Assembly: GCA_027452025.1 (NCBI GenBank)
Contig: DAIDHI010000054.1
Location: 1-36,786 of the forward strand
Source: Elusimicrobiota bacterium
GTDB lineage: Bacteria > Elusimicrobiota > Elusimicrobia > UBA1565 > UBA9628
Reading direction: 5' to 3'
DNA: 36,786 bases
The notes under the pieces are model-generated. The model searched no databases. It was not told the DNA's origin and saw only the letters and a list, made by a program, of their open reading frames with translations. Of this stretch, positions 1-8,551 are shown piece after piece; positions within the stretch are counted from its first letter, which is position 1, and each line of letters begins with the position of its first letter. A program made the translations under genes and the position numbers.

Positions 1-1608
1 CACGTCCTTGTAGCGCCTGGGCTTTCCGGGGCCGCAGTTGTCGAGGATCCAGCGCGAGATCCAATCGGACTCGGCTCTCTGGCAGGCCTCGGCCGAGAGG
101 GCCTTGCCCTGCGGCCCCTCGAAGCTCACGAGGTCGACCAGCGTCTGCGCGCCCGCGGCCCGAGCGCTCTGCAGGGCCCGGTAAGGGGCCTGCAAGCCGC
201 TCTCCTCCCGCATGAGGACGTCGAAGACGGCGTTGACCGGGGAGAGCAGTTCCACGGGGCTGCGGAAGTTCGTCGTCAACGCGCACTCCACGGCCCCGGG
301 CTGGGCCAGGATCGCCTTGGTGAAGCGCTGGTAGGCGGCGATGTCGGCGCCCCGAAAGCGATAGATCGACTGCTTGGGATCGCCGACGACGAAGAGCCGG
401 CCGGGGCCGAGGTGAACGTCCTGCCAGCGGCCCGCGCTGCGCCCCGGCGCCTCGGCCAGATACAGCAGCAGCTCGCCCTGCAAAGGATCGGTGTCCTGGA
501 ACTCGTCGATGAGCAGCGCGGCGAACCGGGCCTTCAGGCGCTCGCGCACCTGCGGGTGACCTTGCACGAGGTCGCGCGCGCGGCGCAGCAAGCCGTCGAA
601 AGAGACCAGTCCCCGGCGGGCGTAGCCGCGCCGGAAGTCCTCGGCGAAGGGACGCACCAGGGCGCAGGCCAGGCGCGTCAGCGCCTCGGACTCGGGCGCG
701 GCGGCATTGGCGACCTTGACCGCCTGCTCGTAGTCGCGCTTGCGCTCGCCGTCCCAATCCTTCGGCCAGGACGAGGCGCGCAACTCCTGGGTCTCCAGGC
801 TCTTGGGCCGCGGCAGCGCGCCTGCGCGCGCGGCGGCGGCCAACGCGCGCAACCGTCCGGAGACGGCCTGGAGCGACGAAAGTATCTTCGAGTTGCCCTT
901 GGGCTTGGGCTGCCCGCGCCCGGCGCTCTCCACGCGCCCGGCCAAAGCCTCCAGCCAGTCGGCGGTCCCGGCGTCGGGCCGGCCGGCGCGGGAAAGCTCC
1001 GCGCTCTCGCCGCACAGCGCCCGCGCCAGAGCCTCCAGGTCGCCCAGGGGGACCAGCCGCAGCGCGGCGCGCCAGTCCTGCCCGCGCGGCGCCTCCTCGC
1101 CGAGCTCGACGTCGAGCCAGGCGGCCCACTCGGAGGCGAAGAGGTCCTCGAAAGCGTCCCCCTCGTCGACGGAAAATCCCGGGTCCACTCCGGCCTCGAC
1201 CGGATAGAGGCGCAGCAGCTGAGCGGCGAAGGAGTGGATGGTGGCGACCTGCGCGCGGTCCAGGCGCTCGAGCGAGCGGCGGGCGCAGGCCAGGATGTCC
1301 TCGTCGCGGCGCCCCATGGCGCCGCGCAGATCCTTGAGCGCGCGCTCGGCGCGCTCCGTGGCCCGGCCGCCCGACAGCGCGGCCGCCACTTCGGAGAGCG
1401 CGTCGGCCAGGCGCAGCTTGATCTCCCCCGCCGCTTTCTCCGTGAAGGTCAAGGCGACCACGCTCTCGATGGGCAGCGGGCGGCCGAGCAGGAGGAACAG
1501 GATGCGGTCGATGAGCAGGGAAGTCTTGCCCGTCCCCGCCCCGGCCTCGACGACGACGTTGCGGTCGAGGGACAGCCTCGCCTGGTCTCTCTGCTTCTGG
1601 TCTGTCAA
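1..1608 (-). CDS. addA: AddA/RecB-like UvrD-family helicase, C-terminus beyond window
   Basis: ATP-dependent superfamily 1 DNA helicase, expected to pair with the AddB-like protein encoded just upstream to process double-strand DNA ends for RecA repair. About 536 residues are visible. Walker A AGAGTGKTS lies near residue 20, a VALTFTEKAA motif follows, then Walker B/motif II LLIDEFQDTD, motif III VGDPKQSIYRFRGAD and a TNFRS motif, in normal family order. Start: a TTG at 1608-1606 whose last two bases overlap the addB stop (TTGA), with a GGGAGGGGG Shine-Dalgarno just upstream. No ATG or GTG lies nearby, so translational coupling to addB is likely. The C-terminal helicase part, and any nuclease domain, lie off the left edge, so AddA (with nuclease) and a nuclease-less UvrD/RecB relative cannot be told apart here. 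Confidence 0.87.
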   Translation of the reverse strand, partial: MTDQKQRDQARLSLDRNVVVEAGAGTGKTSLLIDRILFLLLGRPLPIESVVALTFTEKAAGEIKLRLADALSEVAAALSGGRATERAERALKDLRGAMGRRDEDILACARRSLERLDRAQVATIHSFAAQLLRLYPVEAGVDPGFSVDEGDAFEDLFASEWAAWLDVELGEEAPRGQDWRAALRLVPLGDLEALARALCGESAELSRAGRPDAGTADWLEALAGRVESAGRGQPKPKGNSKILSSLQAVSGRLRALAAAARAGALPRPKSLETQELRASSWPKDWDGERKRDYEQAVKVANAAAPESEALTRLACALVRPFAEDFRRGYARRGLVSFDGLLRRARDLVQGHPQVRERLKARFAALLIDEFQDTDPLQGELLLYLAEAPGRSAGRWQDVHLGPGRLFVVGDPKQSIYRFRGADIAAYQRFTKAILAQPGAVECALTTNFRSPVELLSPVNAVFDVLMREESGLQAPYRALQSARAAGAQTLVDLVSFEGPQGKALSAEACQRAESDWISRWILDNCGPGKPRRYKDV

Positions 1609-4600
1609 GGGAGCCCCCTCCCGGTGTCAGACGTTGACTTGTTGACTTCCGGGCGGGAAGTCAACAAGTCAACGTCTGACACCGCCGTCGCCGCGCGCTG
1701 GCGCGAGGGGCCGTGGCTCTTGCGGCAGAGCGTCTTGAAGTCGCAGCGCCGGCAGTAGCCGAAGTCTCCGTCGTCGGGCCGAATCGGAAAGACTCCGCGG
1801 CCGGCGCTCTCGACCATCGCCGCCACGCCGTCGAAGAAGGGGCCTCGCTGCGCGGTCCACTCCTCGGGCTCGTAGCGCAAGCCGCGCGGCCCGCCGTCGT
1901 TGAGGACGAGGATGTCGGCGCCCTCGCAGCGCGCCGCGGCCCCGAGCTTCTGCTGGGCGAGCTCGGAGTAGACCGGCAGCTGGTGCAGGGCGCCCTTTCC
2001 GACCAGCGCCGCCAGGCGCCCCGGGAGGCCCCAGCGCGTTTTATAGTCGACCACCCGGAAGCGGGTCCCCGCCTCGTCGGCATCGAGGCGATCGATGCGC
2101 CCGCGCAGCCGCAGCCCGCCGGCCGGAGCGGGGCCCTCGACTTCCAGCTCGAAAAACCTCGGGCGCAGCCCGTCGGCTCGCTGGCGCGCCAGATCCCAGG
2201 CCGCGAAGGCGCGCAAGGCCTCCGCCATGGCCTCGCGCTCGGCTTGCCACAACACCGGATAGACGCCCAGTTCCTTCCAGCCGGCCTTTTGGAAGCAGCC
2301 TTCCAGAGCGCGCTCCAGCGCCGGCTCGAAGGGCTCCTCGCCCGCGAAGGAGGCCGGGGAGAGGTCGCGGTAAAATCGCTCCAGCGCCTCGTGATAGAGC
2401 CGGCCGCGGGCCCAGGCCGCGAGCTCCCCCTTTTCGGCCGGCGCCTCCTCGCGCCCGAGGCCCAGAAGACGGTCGGCGAAAAACTCGAAGGGGCATTGGG
2501 CGAGCTCGTCGAGAGCGCTCGGCGAAAGCCCCTTCTCGCGCGCCTCGCGCAGCCAGCCGGGCTGCGGGCCGACCAGGCCGTCGTGGGGCCCCGCGGCGCC
2601 GAAGGCGCACAGGCGCGGCAGGCGCTCCAGAGCGGACGAAAGCGGCCCATCCGGACGCCCGGCGGCGCGCAGGTAGGGCGCCGGCGAGCCCCCCTCCAGA
2701 GCCAGCCGCAGCGAGGCTTCCTTGGGCGAGAGCCGCCGCCAATCGCAGCGGGCGAGCTTCTCCGCCGGCTGGCGCCAAACGCGCTCCGCGGCCGCGTCCA
2801 AGTCCAGCCCCGCCGCCCGGCACAACTCCCGCAGATAAAGCGAGGGCACCTCGGCCTTGCCGGCCTCGTCCGAGCGCGGATAAACGCAGAAGAGCCGCTG
2901 CGTCGCCGACGCCGCCATGAGATAGAACAGCAGGCGCTCCTCGTCGTAGCCGGCTGCCTTAGGGGCGATCCAATAGCCGGCCGGATGCCGCAGGGCCGCT
3001 CGGGCTTCGTCGCGCAGCAGCGGGTCTTCCTGGACCTGCCGCGGAAAGCTCTTCTCCTTGAGGCCGACCATAAAGAGGTGCGCGAAGCGCTCGCCGCGCG
3101 CGTCCATGACGCCCAGCACGCGCACGCCGCGGCCGCCGCCCGGCGGCTCGAGCTGGGCGCGGCGCCACTTCTCCTCCAAGGCGTCGAGGAAGTCGCCCGC
3201 GCCGGCCGGACGGCCCAGCCGGTCGAGCGCGGCCAGCGACTCGAGCGCCCGGCGCAGCTCGTCTTGCGCCGATTCCTCCTCGGCCGAGGCGTCGCGGGGG
3301 AGCGCGAAATGCCGCGCGAGAAGCGCCCCGGCGGCCTCGCAGGCCCGCGTCCAGGAGCCGGGCGCCGCGCCCAACTCCTCGCGCCAGCCGCAGAGCGTCG
3401 CCCACAAGGCGCGCGCCTCCTCGCCGTCCTGCGCATCGGCCAGGCACCCTTCGAGCTTTCGCCATTGCAGCCAGCCGGCCTTGATGCCCAGCCGGGCGAT
3501 GAGGCGCTTCCAACGCTTGGCCCGCCGCGGCGTCAGCCCGGGCGCCTGGAAGTAGGGCGAGGCGAGGAGGGCCAGCACGTCGGCGGCCGGGAAATCCCGG
3601 CGCCTCAGCGACAGGAAGTTGAACGAGAGCTTCGCCAGCGGATGGCGCAGCAGCGGCCGGCCCGCGCCGATGCTCGCCGGGATGCCGTTTTCCGCGAACA
3701 CCTCCTCGATGGCGCCCCGGTAGGGCTCGAGCGTCCTGGCGACGACTCCGATATCCTCGAACGCCGCGCCCTCCTCCTCGATGAGCCGCAGGATCTCCTT
3801 GGCGCAGGCCCAGGCCTCGTCGCGCGCGCCCGAGGCGCTGAGCAGAGTCAGCCGCGCCGGCGTCGCTTCCGCCTTGAGCGCCGGCCCGGGCGAAAAGAGC
3901 CGGTCGAGCGCCGCGCCGGCCGCCAAGCCGGAGACGTCGGCGGGCAGCTCTCGCGCCCGGGCGCCCCCCAGATTCTGCTCGAAGAACGCGCCCGAGAAGG
4001 CGAAGGCCGGATGGCCCTTGCGATGCGGAAAATACAGCGTCGTGTCGCAGCGCGCGGCCACGGCCTGGAAGAAGGCGAGCTGCAGGCCCGTCAGGTCGTA
4101 GAAGCCGTAGTAGAGCGCGGCTTCCAGGCGCCCCAGAAGCCGCGAGCCGCCCGCACGCGCCGCGGCCAGGCTCGTCAGGCCCGACGGCGAGAGGACCTTG
4201 AGCTCGGAAAGCCTTTCCTCGTAGGCGCGCTGAAGGGCGAGCAGCGCGGACAGCCTCAGCCGCTCGGAGTCGTCCTTGAGCAGCTCGGCGCCGAAATGCT
4301 CGCCGACGGCGGCGGGCTCGACGCCGGCGTCGATGAGGTCGCGCACGCTCGCGCGCAAGGCGGCGGCCAGGGCCTTGGGCCGGCGGCCGGCGCCGAACCG
4401 GGAAGAAAGCGCGGGATGCGCGTCCAGCAGCGAGTCGACGACCTTGTCGTGGAAGACCGGATCCCCGATGAGCTCGGCGTCGGGCCAGCCGTCCTCGTCG
4501 ACGATGGACAGCGCCAGGCTGTAGAACGTATGAAAGTGGACGTCCAGGAGCGTCAAGCCGCCTTCGACCGCCGCCAAGCGCTCTAGGCGGTCGGCCAAGC

Positions 4601-4721
4601 GGCGGGAAGGCGCGACGACGGCGATCGGCCCGCGTCCGGGCAGTCGCGAAAGCTCACCGAGCCGGGCGAGGAAGGCCCGCTCGAGCGCGGGATGGAAGGG
4701 CCCGTACTCGACCGACAGCAT
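1605..4721 (-). CDS. addB: AddB-like PD-(D/E)XK nuclease / inactivated helicase subunit
   Basis: Second subunit of an AddAB-type exonuclease, 1038 residues. The C-terminal third has the RecB-family nuclease signature: GRIDRLD, then VVDYKT (catalytic D and K), then HQLPVY (Q-x3-Y). An iron-sulfur cysteine set is visible: one Cys in LAQCPFEFF and a C-x2-C-x5-C cluster (YCRRCDFKTLC) near the end. The N-terminal region has no Walker A, so it is probably a structural, non-ATPase helicase fold. Start ATG lies 3 bases after the stop of the SGNH gene (TGACCCATG), so they are co-transcribed. The last ~27 residues (containing SDVDLLTS and NKSTSDT) are encoded by a 29-bp inverted repeat inserted at the 3' end and are probably not native AddB sequence. 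Confidence 0.85.
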   Translation of the reverse strand: MLSVEYGPFHPALERAFLARLGELSRLPGRGPIAVVAPSRRLADRLERLAAVEGGLTLLDVHFHTFYSLALSIVDEDGWPDAELIGDPVFHDKVVDSLLDAHPALSSRFGAGRRPKALAAALRASVRDLIDAGVEPAAVGEHFGAELLKDDSERLRLSALLALQRAYEERLSELKVLSPSGLTSLAAARAGGSRLLGRLEAALYYGFYDLTGLQLAFFQAVAARCDTTLYFPHRKGHPAFAFSGAFFEQNLGGARARELPADVSGLAAGAALDRLFSPGPALKAEATPARLTLLSASGARDEAWACAKEILRLIEEEGAAFEDIGVVARTLEPYRGAIEEVFAENGIPASIGAGRPLLRHPLAKLSFNFLSLRRRDFPAADVLALLASPYFQAPGLTPRRAKRWKRLIARLGIKAGWLQWRKLEGCLADAQDGEEARALWATLCGWREELGAAPGSWTRACEAAGALLARHFALPRDASAEEESAQDELRRALESLAALDRLGRPAGAGDFLDALEEKWRRAQLEPPGGGRGVRVLGVMDARGERFAHLFMVGLKEKSFPRQVQEDPLLRDEARAALRHPAGYWIAPKAAGYDEERLLFYLMAASATQRLFCVYPRSDEAGKAEVPSLYLRELCRAAGLDLDAAAERVWRQPAEKLARCDWRRLSPKEASLRLALEGGSPAPYLRAAGRPDGPLSSALERLPRLCAFGAAGPHDGLVGPQPGWLREAREKGLSPSALDELAQCPFEFFADRLLGLGREEAPAEKGELAAWARGRLYHEALERFYRDLSPASFAGEEPFEPALERALEGCFQKAGWKELGVYPVLWQAEREAMAEALRAFAAWDLARQRADGLRPRFFELEVEGPAPAGGLRLRGRIDRLDADEAGTRFRVVDYKTRWGLPGRLAALVGKGALHQLPVYSELAQQKLGAAARCEGADILVLNDGGPRGLRYEPEEWTAQRGPFFDGVAAMVESAGRGVFPIRPDDGDFGYCRRCDFKTLCRKSHGPSRQRAATAVSDVDLLTSRPEVNKSTSDTGRGLP
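1622..1684. repeat. Perfect 29-bp inverted repeat (REP-like palindrome)
   Basis: Left arm 1622-1650 and right arm 1656-1684 are exact reverse complements around a 5-base GGGCG loop. Each arm holds a tandem repeat of the 8-mer GTTGACTT (1633-1640 and 1641-1648 in the left arm). Its lower GC than the surrounding DNA, its symmetry and its position over the last codons of addB suggest an inserted repetitive palindromic element of the kind moved by RAYT transposases. That origin is inference. No second copy was seen in the window. Confidence 0.85.
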
Positions 4722-4724
4722 GGG

Positions 4725-5450
4725 TCAGCGCGGCGGGATGAGCGGCCGCAGCCTCTTGTAGACGCGGTCCGCCCACAGCTCGCCGGCGGGCTGCAGATAA
4801 TGAATGCCGTCGCCTCGCCGGGCGTCCACAAGCCCGCGGGTCAGCGGCACGCTGTCGACGAAGGCGCAGCCTCGGGCGGCCCGGCCGACGGCCTTGGCCA
4901 GGCGCGCCGACAGCCGCGAGGCGCCCGGAAAGCCCTTCCAGTCCGCGCCGAGAACCTTGGGCGGCCCGACCCAGATGCAGCGCCAGCCGAGCTTTTGGGC
5001 CCGCTCGGCCAACTGGGTCACGAGGTCCATCCCCCAGAAGCCGACGTGCTCGGTCCCGGTCGAGCTCGCGATCAGGTTGGTGCCCAGGGCGATGACGGCG
5101 ACGCCGCCGGGGCCGGCGGGGCCGAGGTCGTCGATGATCGGAGCCGGGCGCGTGGAGCCTTCCTCCGGCGGCCGGCCGGGCAGGCTGTCGTAGAAACCGC
5201 ACCAAGTCGACATGCCGCTGTAATGGCGCAGGGCCGGCGGCAGAGTCTTGGCGGGCAGAAACCACGCCGGCTGGGAGCCGCAGTAGCCGTGGGTCTCCAC
5301 GTCGTAGCCCGTGTAGCCGGCGCGAAGCCGCGCGTCGAGGCGGCGGCCGAAATACTGAGCCGTCAAAGAGTCGCCGAGCAGCAGCAGGCGCGGCCGCGCC
5401 GCCGCCGCGGGGGCGCAGAGGACGAGCAGGAGCGGCAGCGCGCGCTTCAT
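4725..5450 (-). CDS. Secreted SGNH/GDSL-type hydrolase
   Basis: Predicted exported esterase or lipase-like hydrolase, 241 residues. It begins with a signal peptide (MKRALPLLLVLCAPAAAA). Block I LLLGDSLT supplies the nucleophile Ser, a G-x-N block is seen in VIALGTN, and the C-terminal block DGIHYLQPAG supplies Asp and His, so the catalytic set looks complete. The substrate (lipid, acetylated glycan or peptidoglycan) cannot be read from sequence. It is first in an operon with addB and addA: 3 bases separate its stop from the addB start. A -10-like TAAACT ends 9 bases before its ATG. Why a secreted hydrolase precedes a recombination nuclease is unclear; simple co-transcription is the cautious reading. 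Confidence 0.82.
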   Translation of the reverse strand: MKRALPLLLVLCAPAAAARPRLLLLGDSLTAQYFGRRLDARLRAGYTGYDVETHGYCGSQPAWFLPAKTLPPALRHYSGMSTWCGFYDSLPGRPPEEGSTRPAPIIDDLGPAGPGGVAVIALGTNLIASSTGTEHVGFWGMDLVTQLAERAQKLGWRCIWVGPPKVLGADWKGFPGASRLSARLAKAVGRAARGCAFVDSVPLTRGLVDARRGDGIHYLQPAGELWADRVYKRLRPLIPPR

Positions 5451-5451
5451 G

Positions 5452-5481
5452 TTGGGCAGAGTTTATCAAATCGAGTAGAAT
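5452..5481 (+). promoter_or_regulatory. hisS promoter, leaderless type
   Basis: -35 TTGGGC (5452-5457), 18-base spacer, -10 TAGAAT (5476-5481). The GTG start at 5488 lies 6 bases after the -10, where transcription itself should begin. There is no room for a ribosome binding site. Confidence 0.65.
5460..5465 (-). promoter_or_regulatory. -10 TAAACT for the SGNH-addB-addA operon
   Basis: TAAACT on the minus strand ends 9 bases before the ATG at 5450. No Shine-Dalgarno lies between, so a near-leaderless transcript is predicted. It sits between the -35 and -10 of the divergent hisS promoter. Confidence 0.55.
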
Positions 5482-5487
5482 ACCGCC

Positions 5488-6768
5488 GTGCCACAGATTC
5501 CCACGACGCCTCCGTCGGGCTTCCGGGACTTCCTGCCCGAGGCCTGCGCGGCCCGCGCCCGGGCCGTGGAGTCGATCTCGAAGATCTACCGGGGCTTCGG
5601 CTTCCAGCAGATCGCCACTTCCGCCGTCGAGGACCTGGCCGTGCTCATGGGCAAGGGCGGCGGCGAAAACGAGAAGCTGATCTTCAAGATCATGAAGCGC
5701 GGCGAGAAGCTCGAGGCAGCGCTCGCCAAGAAAGAGGACCCGGCCGACCTGGGCCTGCGCTTCGACTTGACGCTTCCGCTGGCGCGCTACTACAGCAAAT
5801 ACGGCAGCCAGCTGCCGCGGCCCTTCAAGGCCTTCCACATCGGCCCGGTCTGGCGCGCCGAGCGAGCGCAGAAGGGCCGCTACCGCGAGTTCTTCCAATG
5901 CGACGTCGACGTGGTCGGCTCCGAGGACGTCGGGGCGGAGATCGACGTCATCTCGGCGATTTTGGCCGTCTTCAAGGCGTTCGGCCTCGACGACGTCGAG
6001 GTCCACCTCAACGACCGCGGCTTGGTCTACGCGGCGCTCGAGAAAGCGGGAGTGCCCGAAAGCCAGCGGACCGCCGTCTGCGTCAGCCTCGACAAGCTCG
6101 ACAAGCTGCCGCGCGAGCAAGTGGCCGCCGAGGTGGAGGCCGCCGTCGGCGCGTCCGCCGCCCAGGCGGTGGCCGCGACCCTCATGGGCGAGTCTTCCAA
6201 CGGCTACGCCGAGGTCGACCCGGTCCGCCACGAGCGCCTTCTCGCGATCCGCTCGGCCGTCGGCTATGAGCACATGCGCGTCAACCCCGCCCTCATGCGC
6301 GGCTTCGACTACTACACCGGCCCGGTTTTCGAGTTTCGCTCGCCCAAGCTCTCGGGGTCTCTCGGCGGCGGCGGCCGCTACGACCGCCTGACCGAGAAGT
6401 TCGGCGGCCCCAAGACCCCGGCCTGCGGCGGCTCCATCGGCTTCGAGCGCCTGATGCTCCTGCTCGAGGAGGCGCAGAAGGCCAATCCTCCGGCGGGACC
6501 GATGTATTGCCTGACCGTCTTCTCGGAGGAGCTGCGCCCCAGGTCCTTGGCCCTGGCCGCCAAGCTGCGCGCCTCCGGCGCCTCCGTCGACGTCTATCCC
6601 GGCGCCGGCAGCCTCGGCCGCCAGTTCAAATACGCCGACGCCAAGCGCTCCCGCTACGCCGTCGTCATCGGCCCGGACGAGGCCGCCGCGGGCAAGGTCA
6701 AGCTCAAGGACCTGCGCGACGGCAGCGAACGGCTGGCGGCGGAGTCCGAGCTCCCTTCGGCCGGCTGA
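5488..6768 (+). CDS. hisS: Histidyl-tRNA synthetase
   Basis: Class II aminoacyl-tRNA synthetase charging tRNA-His in the cytoplasm; 426 residues, normal for the bacterial enzyme. Visible signatures: N-terminal PSGFRDFLP, class II motif 2 region (HIGPVWRAERAQKGRYREFF), the HisRS-specific GFDYYTGPVFEF, motif 3 region LGGGGRYDRL, and a C-terminal anticodon-binding domain from about residue 330. The start is taken as GTG because a TAGAAT -10 ends 6 bases upstream and the N-terminus then matches the family. Single-gene unit, divergent from the addAB operon and convergent with the XdhC-MocA fusion. Confidence 0.96.
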   Translation: MPQIPTTPPSGFRDFLPEACAARARAVESISKIYRGFGFQQIATSAVEDLAVLMGKGGGENEKLIFKIMKRGEKLEAALAKKEDPADLGLRFDLTLPLARYYSKYGSQLPRPFKAFHIGPVWRAERAQKGRYREFFQCDVDVVGSEDVGAEIDVISAILAVFKAFGLDDVEVHLNDRGLVYAALEKAGVPESQRTAVCVSLDKLDKLPREQVAAEVEAAVGASAAQAVAATLMGESSNGYAEVDPVRHERLLAIRSAVGYEHMRVNPALMRGFDYYTGPVFEFRSPKLSGSLGGGGRYDRLTEKFGGPKTPACGGSIGFERLMLLLEEAQKANPPAGPMYCLTVFSEELRPRSLALAAKLRASGASVDVYPGAGSLGRQFKYADAKRSRYAVVIGPDEAAAGKVKLKDLRDGSERLAAESELPSAG

Positions 6769-6778
6769 TAGCCGGCCG
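6758..6778. terminator. 9-bp hairpin between convergent hisS and XdhC-MocA genes
   Basis: Perfect stem 6758-6766 / 6770-6778 with a GAT loop, overlapping the hisS stop codon. It lies between convergent genes and could act for both strands, but neither side has a T-run, so termination is only a suggestion. Confidence 0.4.
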
Positions 6779-6783
6779 CTGGC

Positions 6784-8472
6784 CTAGTCGCCGGGAGCCT
6801 GGGCGTCGCCCAGCAGCAGCTCCAGGTCCTCGGGAGTGTCCACGTCGGCCTGCGTCGAGGCGTCCTCGAGCGGGATCTTCACGGCCTGGGCCCAGTGCTT
6901 GCGCACGGCGTCCATGACCGTGTCGTCGCCCGTGAGCGAACGGATCTCCCCGAAGAGCGAGCGCGGGAAAGCCGTCGGGTAGCCCTTGGCCGAGCCCTCC
7001 GGTCCGGGATAGACGGGAAAGACCAGCCGGCGGGAGAGCTCGAACTCCGAGATCACGCGGTCGATGAGCCACGGCGGCACGCGCGGCATGTCGCCGAGCA
7101 GGGAAACCACGCCCGCCGCGCCGGCCGGGGCCTCGCGCAGGCCGCACTCGATCGACGACGCCTTGCCGCCTTCCCACCGAGGATTGAAGACGACGCGCAG
7201 CCGCGGGTCGTCGAGCCCTCGCAGGGCCCTGAGGGCGGCGTCGGCCTCGCAGCCGAGGACGACGATGACCGGATCCAGCCGCGAGCGCAGGGCGTTTTCC
7301 ACGGCATGGCGCAGGACGGGGACGCCGCCCAGGGGCGCGGAGAGCTTGTGGCCGGAGGCGAAGCGCCGCCCGCGGCCGGCCGCGAGGATCAGCCCCGGCA
7401 CGCCGGCCCGCTCCGGCCCCGGCGCGGCGGCCGAACGCGCCCTGGCGCTGGCGCGCCCGCCTCGCCGCCCCGCGCGCCAGGCGAGTATCTCGGCGATGAC
7501 GGCCACGGCCGTCTCCTCGGGCGTCTCCGCGCCGATGTCCAGCCCCGCGGGCGCAAACAGGGTCCCCGGGCGCGGGCGCACGCCCAGCGTCTCGAGCTCC
7601 CGGCGCATGCGCTCGCAGCGCGCCGCCGGGCCTACCACGGCGACGTAGTGCGACGGACTTTGGAGCGCGCCCTGCAGCGTCTCCAAGTCGAGGGCGTAGC
7701 TGCGCATGGCGATGACGACGGCCGTGTCCTCGTCGGGCCGCAAGGCCGCGCGCGCCTGCTCCCAGCCGCCCTCGATGAGGGACGCGCCGGAGGGGAAGCC
7801 TCGCCGCAAGCGTCCCGGCCGGGGATCGGCGGCAAAGACGGCCAAGCCCAGGCCGCGAGCCTGCCGAGCCAGCGCCTCGGTCACGGGCCCCGAGCCGAAG
7901 ACCAGAACCCGCCCGGCCGGCCGGATCGGGCAGAGCAACGTGCGCTCGACGCGGCCGCGCGCCGCCTGCTCCAGCAGTTCCGGGCTGCCCTGCTCGTAGC
8001 ATTCCCGCGCCTGAGGATCGGACAAGTCGAGCAGGCGCCGCTCGCCGGCGCGCTCGCCCTCCAGGCTCAAGGCGCAGACCACGGGCCTGCCCTCCGAGAC
8101 GGCGGCGCCGATCGGGCGCAGGCCGGCGCGCAGCTCGTCGGTCAACGGCTCCAGCAACAGCTCGACGACTCCCGGCGCGCCCAGGCCGAAACCGAGCAGG
8201 GGGTCGTCGTCGGCCAGGGTCATGCGGCAGAGTCTCGGCGTGCCGCAGCGCGCCGTCTCATCCAAGAAGCCGCGCAGCGGCTCGGCGGTCTCCTGGAAGC
8301 CGATCGCGCCGGAACCCGAGGAGCCCGGCGTGAAGACCGCCATGGCGCCGGCACGGGCGTAGACGGAGCCGTCGAGAGAAACGAACGTGGCCAGGACGGC
8401 CGCGCCGCGCTCGGCCGAGCCGTGCGCGGCGCGCAGGGTCTCCAGGAGCTCCGACGGCCGGAGGCCATTCAT
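6784..8472 (-). CDS. XdhC-MocA fusion: molybdoenzyme maturation factor plus molybdopterin nucleotidyltransferase-like domain
   Basis: One 562-residue protein joining two functions. Residues about 1-90 resemble the XdhC/CoxI N-terminal domain. About 185-325 form the Rossmann-type XdhC C-terminal domain (GRVLVFGSGPV, VIAMRSY, GAETPEETA). After an Ala/Arg-rich linker, about 358-555 form a MobA/MocA-like NTP transferase (GLILAAGRGRRF, SLLGDMPRVP, GYPTAFP). Known roles: XdhC proteins bind and sulfurate molybdopterin cofactor for xanthine dehydrogenase-family enzymes; MocA makes the cytosine dinucleotide form. No molybdenum hydroxylase gene is in the window, so the client enzyme must lie elsewhere. 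A weak TTAAAT -10 lies 9 bases before the ATG. Confidence 0.88.
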   Translation of the reverse strand: MNGLRPSELLETLRAAHGSAERGAAVLATFVSLDGSVYARAGAMAVFTPGSSGSGAIGFQETAEPLRGFLDETARCGTPRLCRMTLADDDPLLGFGLGAPGVVELLLEPLTDELRAGLRPIGAAVSEGRPVVCALSLEGERAGERRLLDLSDPQARECYEQGSPELLEQAARGRVERTLLCPIRPAGRVLVFGSGPVTEALARQARGLGLAVFAADPRPGRLRRGFPSGASLIEGGWEQARAALRPDEDTAVVIAMRSYALDLETLQGALQSPSHYVAVVGPAARCERMRRELETLGVRPRPGTLFAPAGLDIGAETPEETAVAVIAEILAWRAGRRGGRASARARSAAAPGPERAGVPGLILAAGRGRRFASGHKLSAPLGGVPVLRHAVENALRSRLDPVIVVLGCEADAALRALRGLDDPRLRVVFNPRWEGGKASSIECGLREAPAGAAGVVSLLGDMPRVPPWLIDRVISEFELSRRLVFPVYPGPEGSAKGYPTAFPRSLFGEIRSLTGDDTVMDAVRKHWAQAVKIPLEDASTQADVDTPEDLELLLGDAQAPGD

Positions 8473-8481
8473 CTTCGGGTC

Positions 8482-8487
8482 ATTTAA
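8482..8487 (-). promoter_or_regulatory. Possible -10 TTAAAT for the XdhC-MocA gene
   Basis: Minus-strand TTAAAT, preceded by TGA, 9 bases before the ATG at 8472. It departs from the TAnnnT pattern seen elsewhere, so support is weak. Confidence 0.35.
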
Positions 8488-8510
8488 TCACATTCTCCGG
8501 GCGTTGGGGC

Positions 8511-8539
8511 TTGAAAGGCCGGGCCCCCGGGGCTAAAAT
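8511..8539 (+). promoter_or_regulatory. Promoter of the SirB1-like operon
   Basis: -35 TTGAAA (8511-8516), 17-base spacer, -10 TAAAAT (8534-8539); the ATG lies 12 bases after the -10. Predicted leader is about 5 bases, too short for a Shine-Dalgarno. Confidence 0.7.
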
Positions 8540-8551
8540 GGGGGCGCTTCC

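Noticed and set aside
412-1758. Plus-strand 448-codon frame over addA
   Set aside because: No domain signature; the minus strand encodes a clear UvrD-type helicase across the same bases.
1713-4586. Very long open frame on the plus strand opposite addB (957 codons)
   Set aside because: High GC depletes stop codons in antisense frames. Its translation is low-complexity Arg/Ala/Gly/Gln and matches no family, while the minus frame has AddB motifs throughout.
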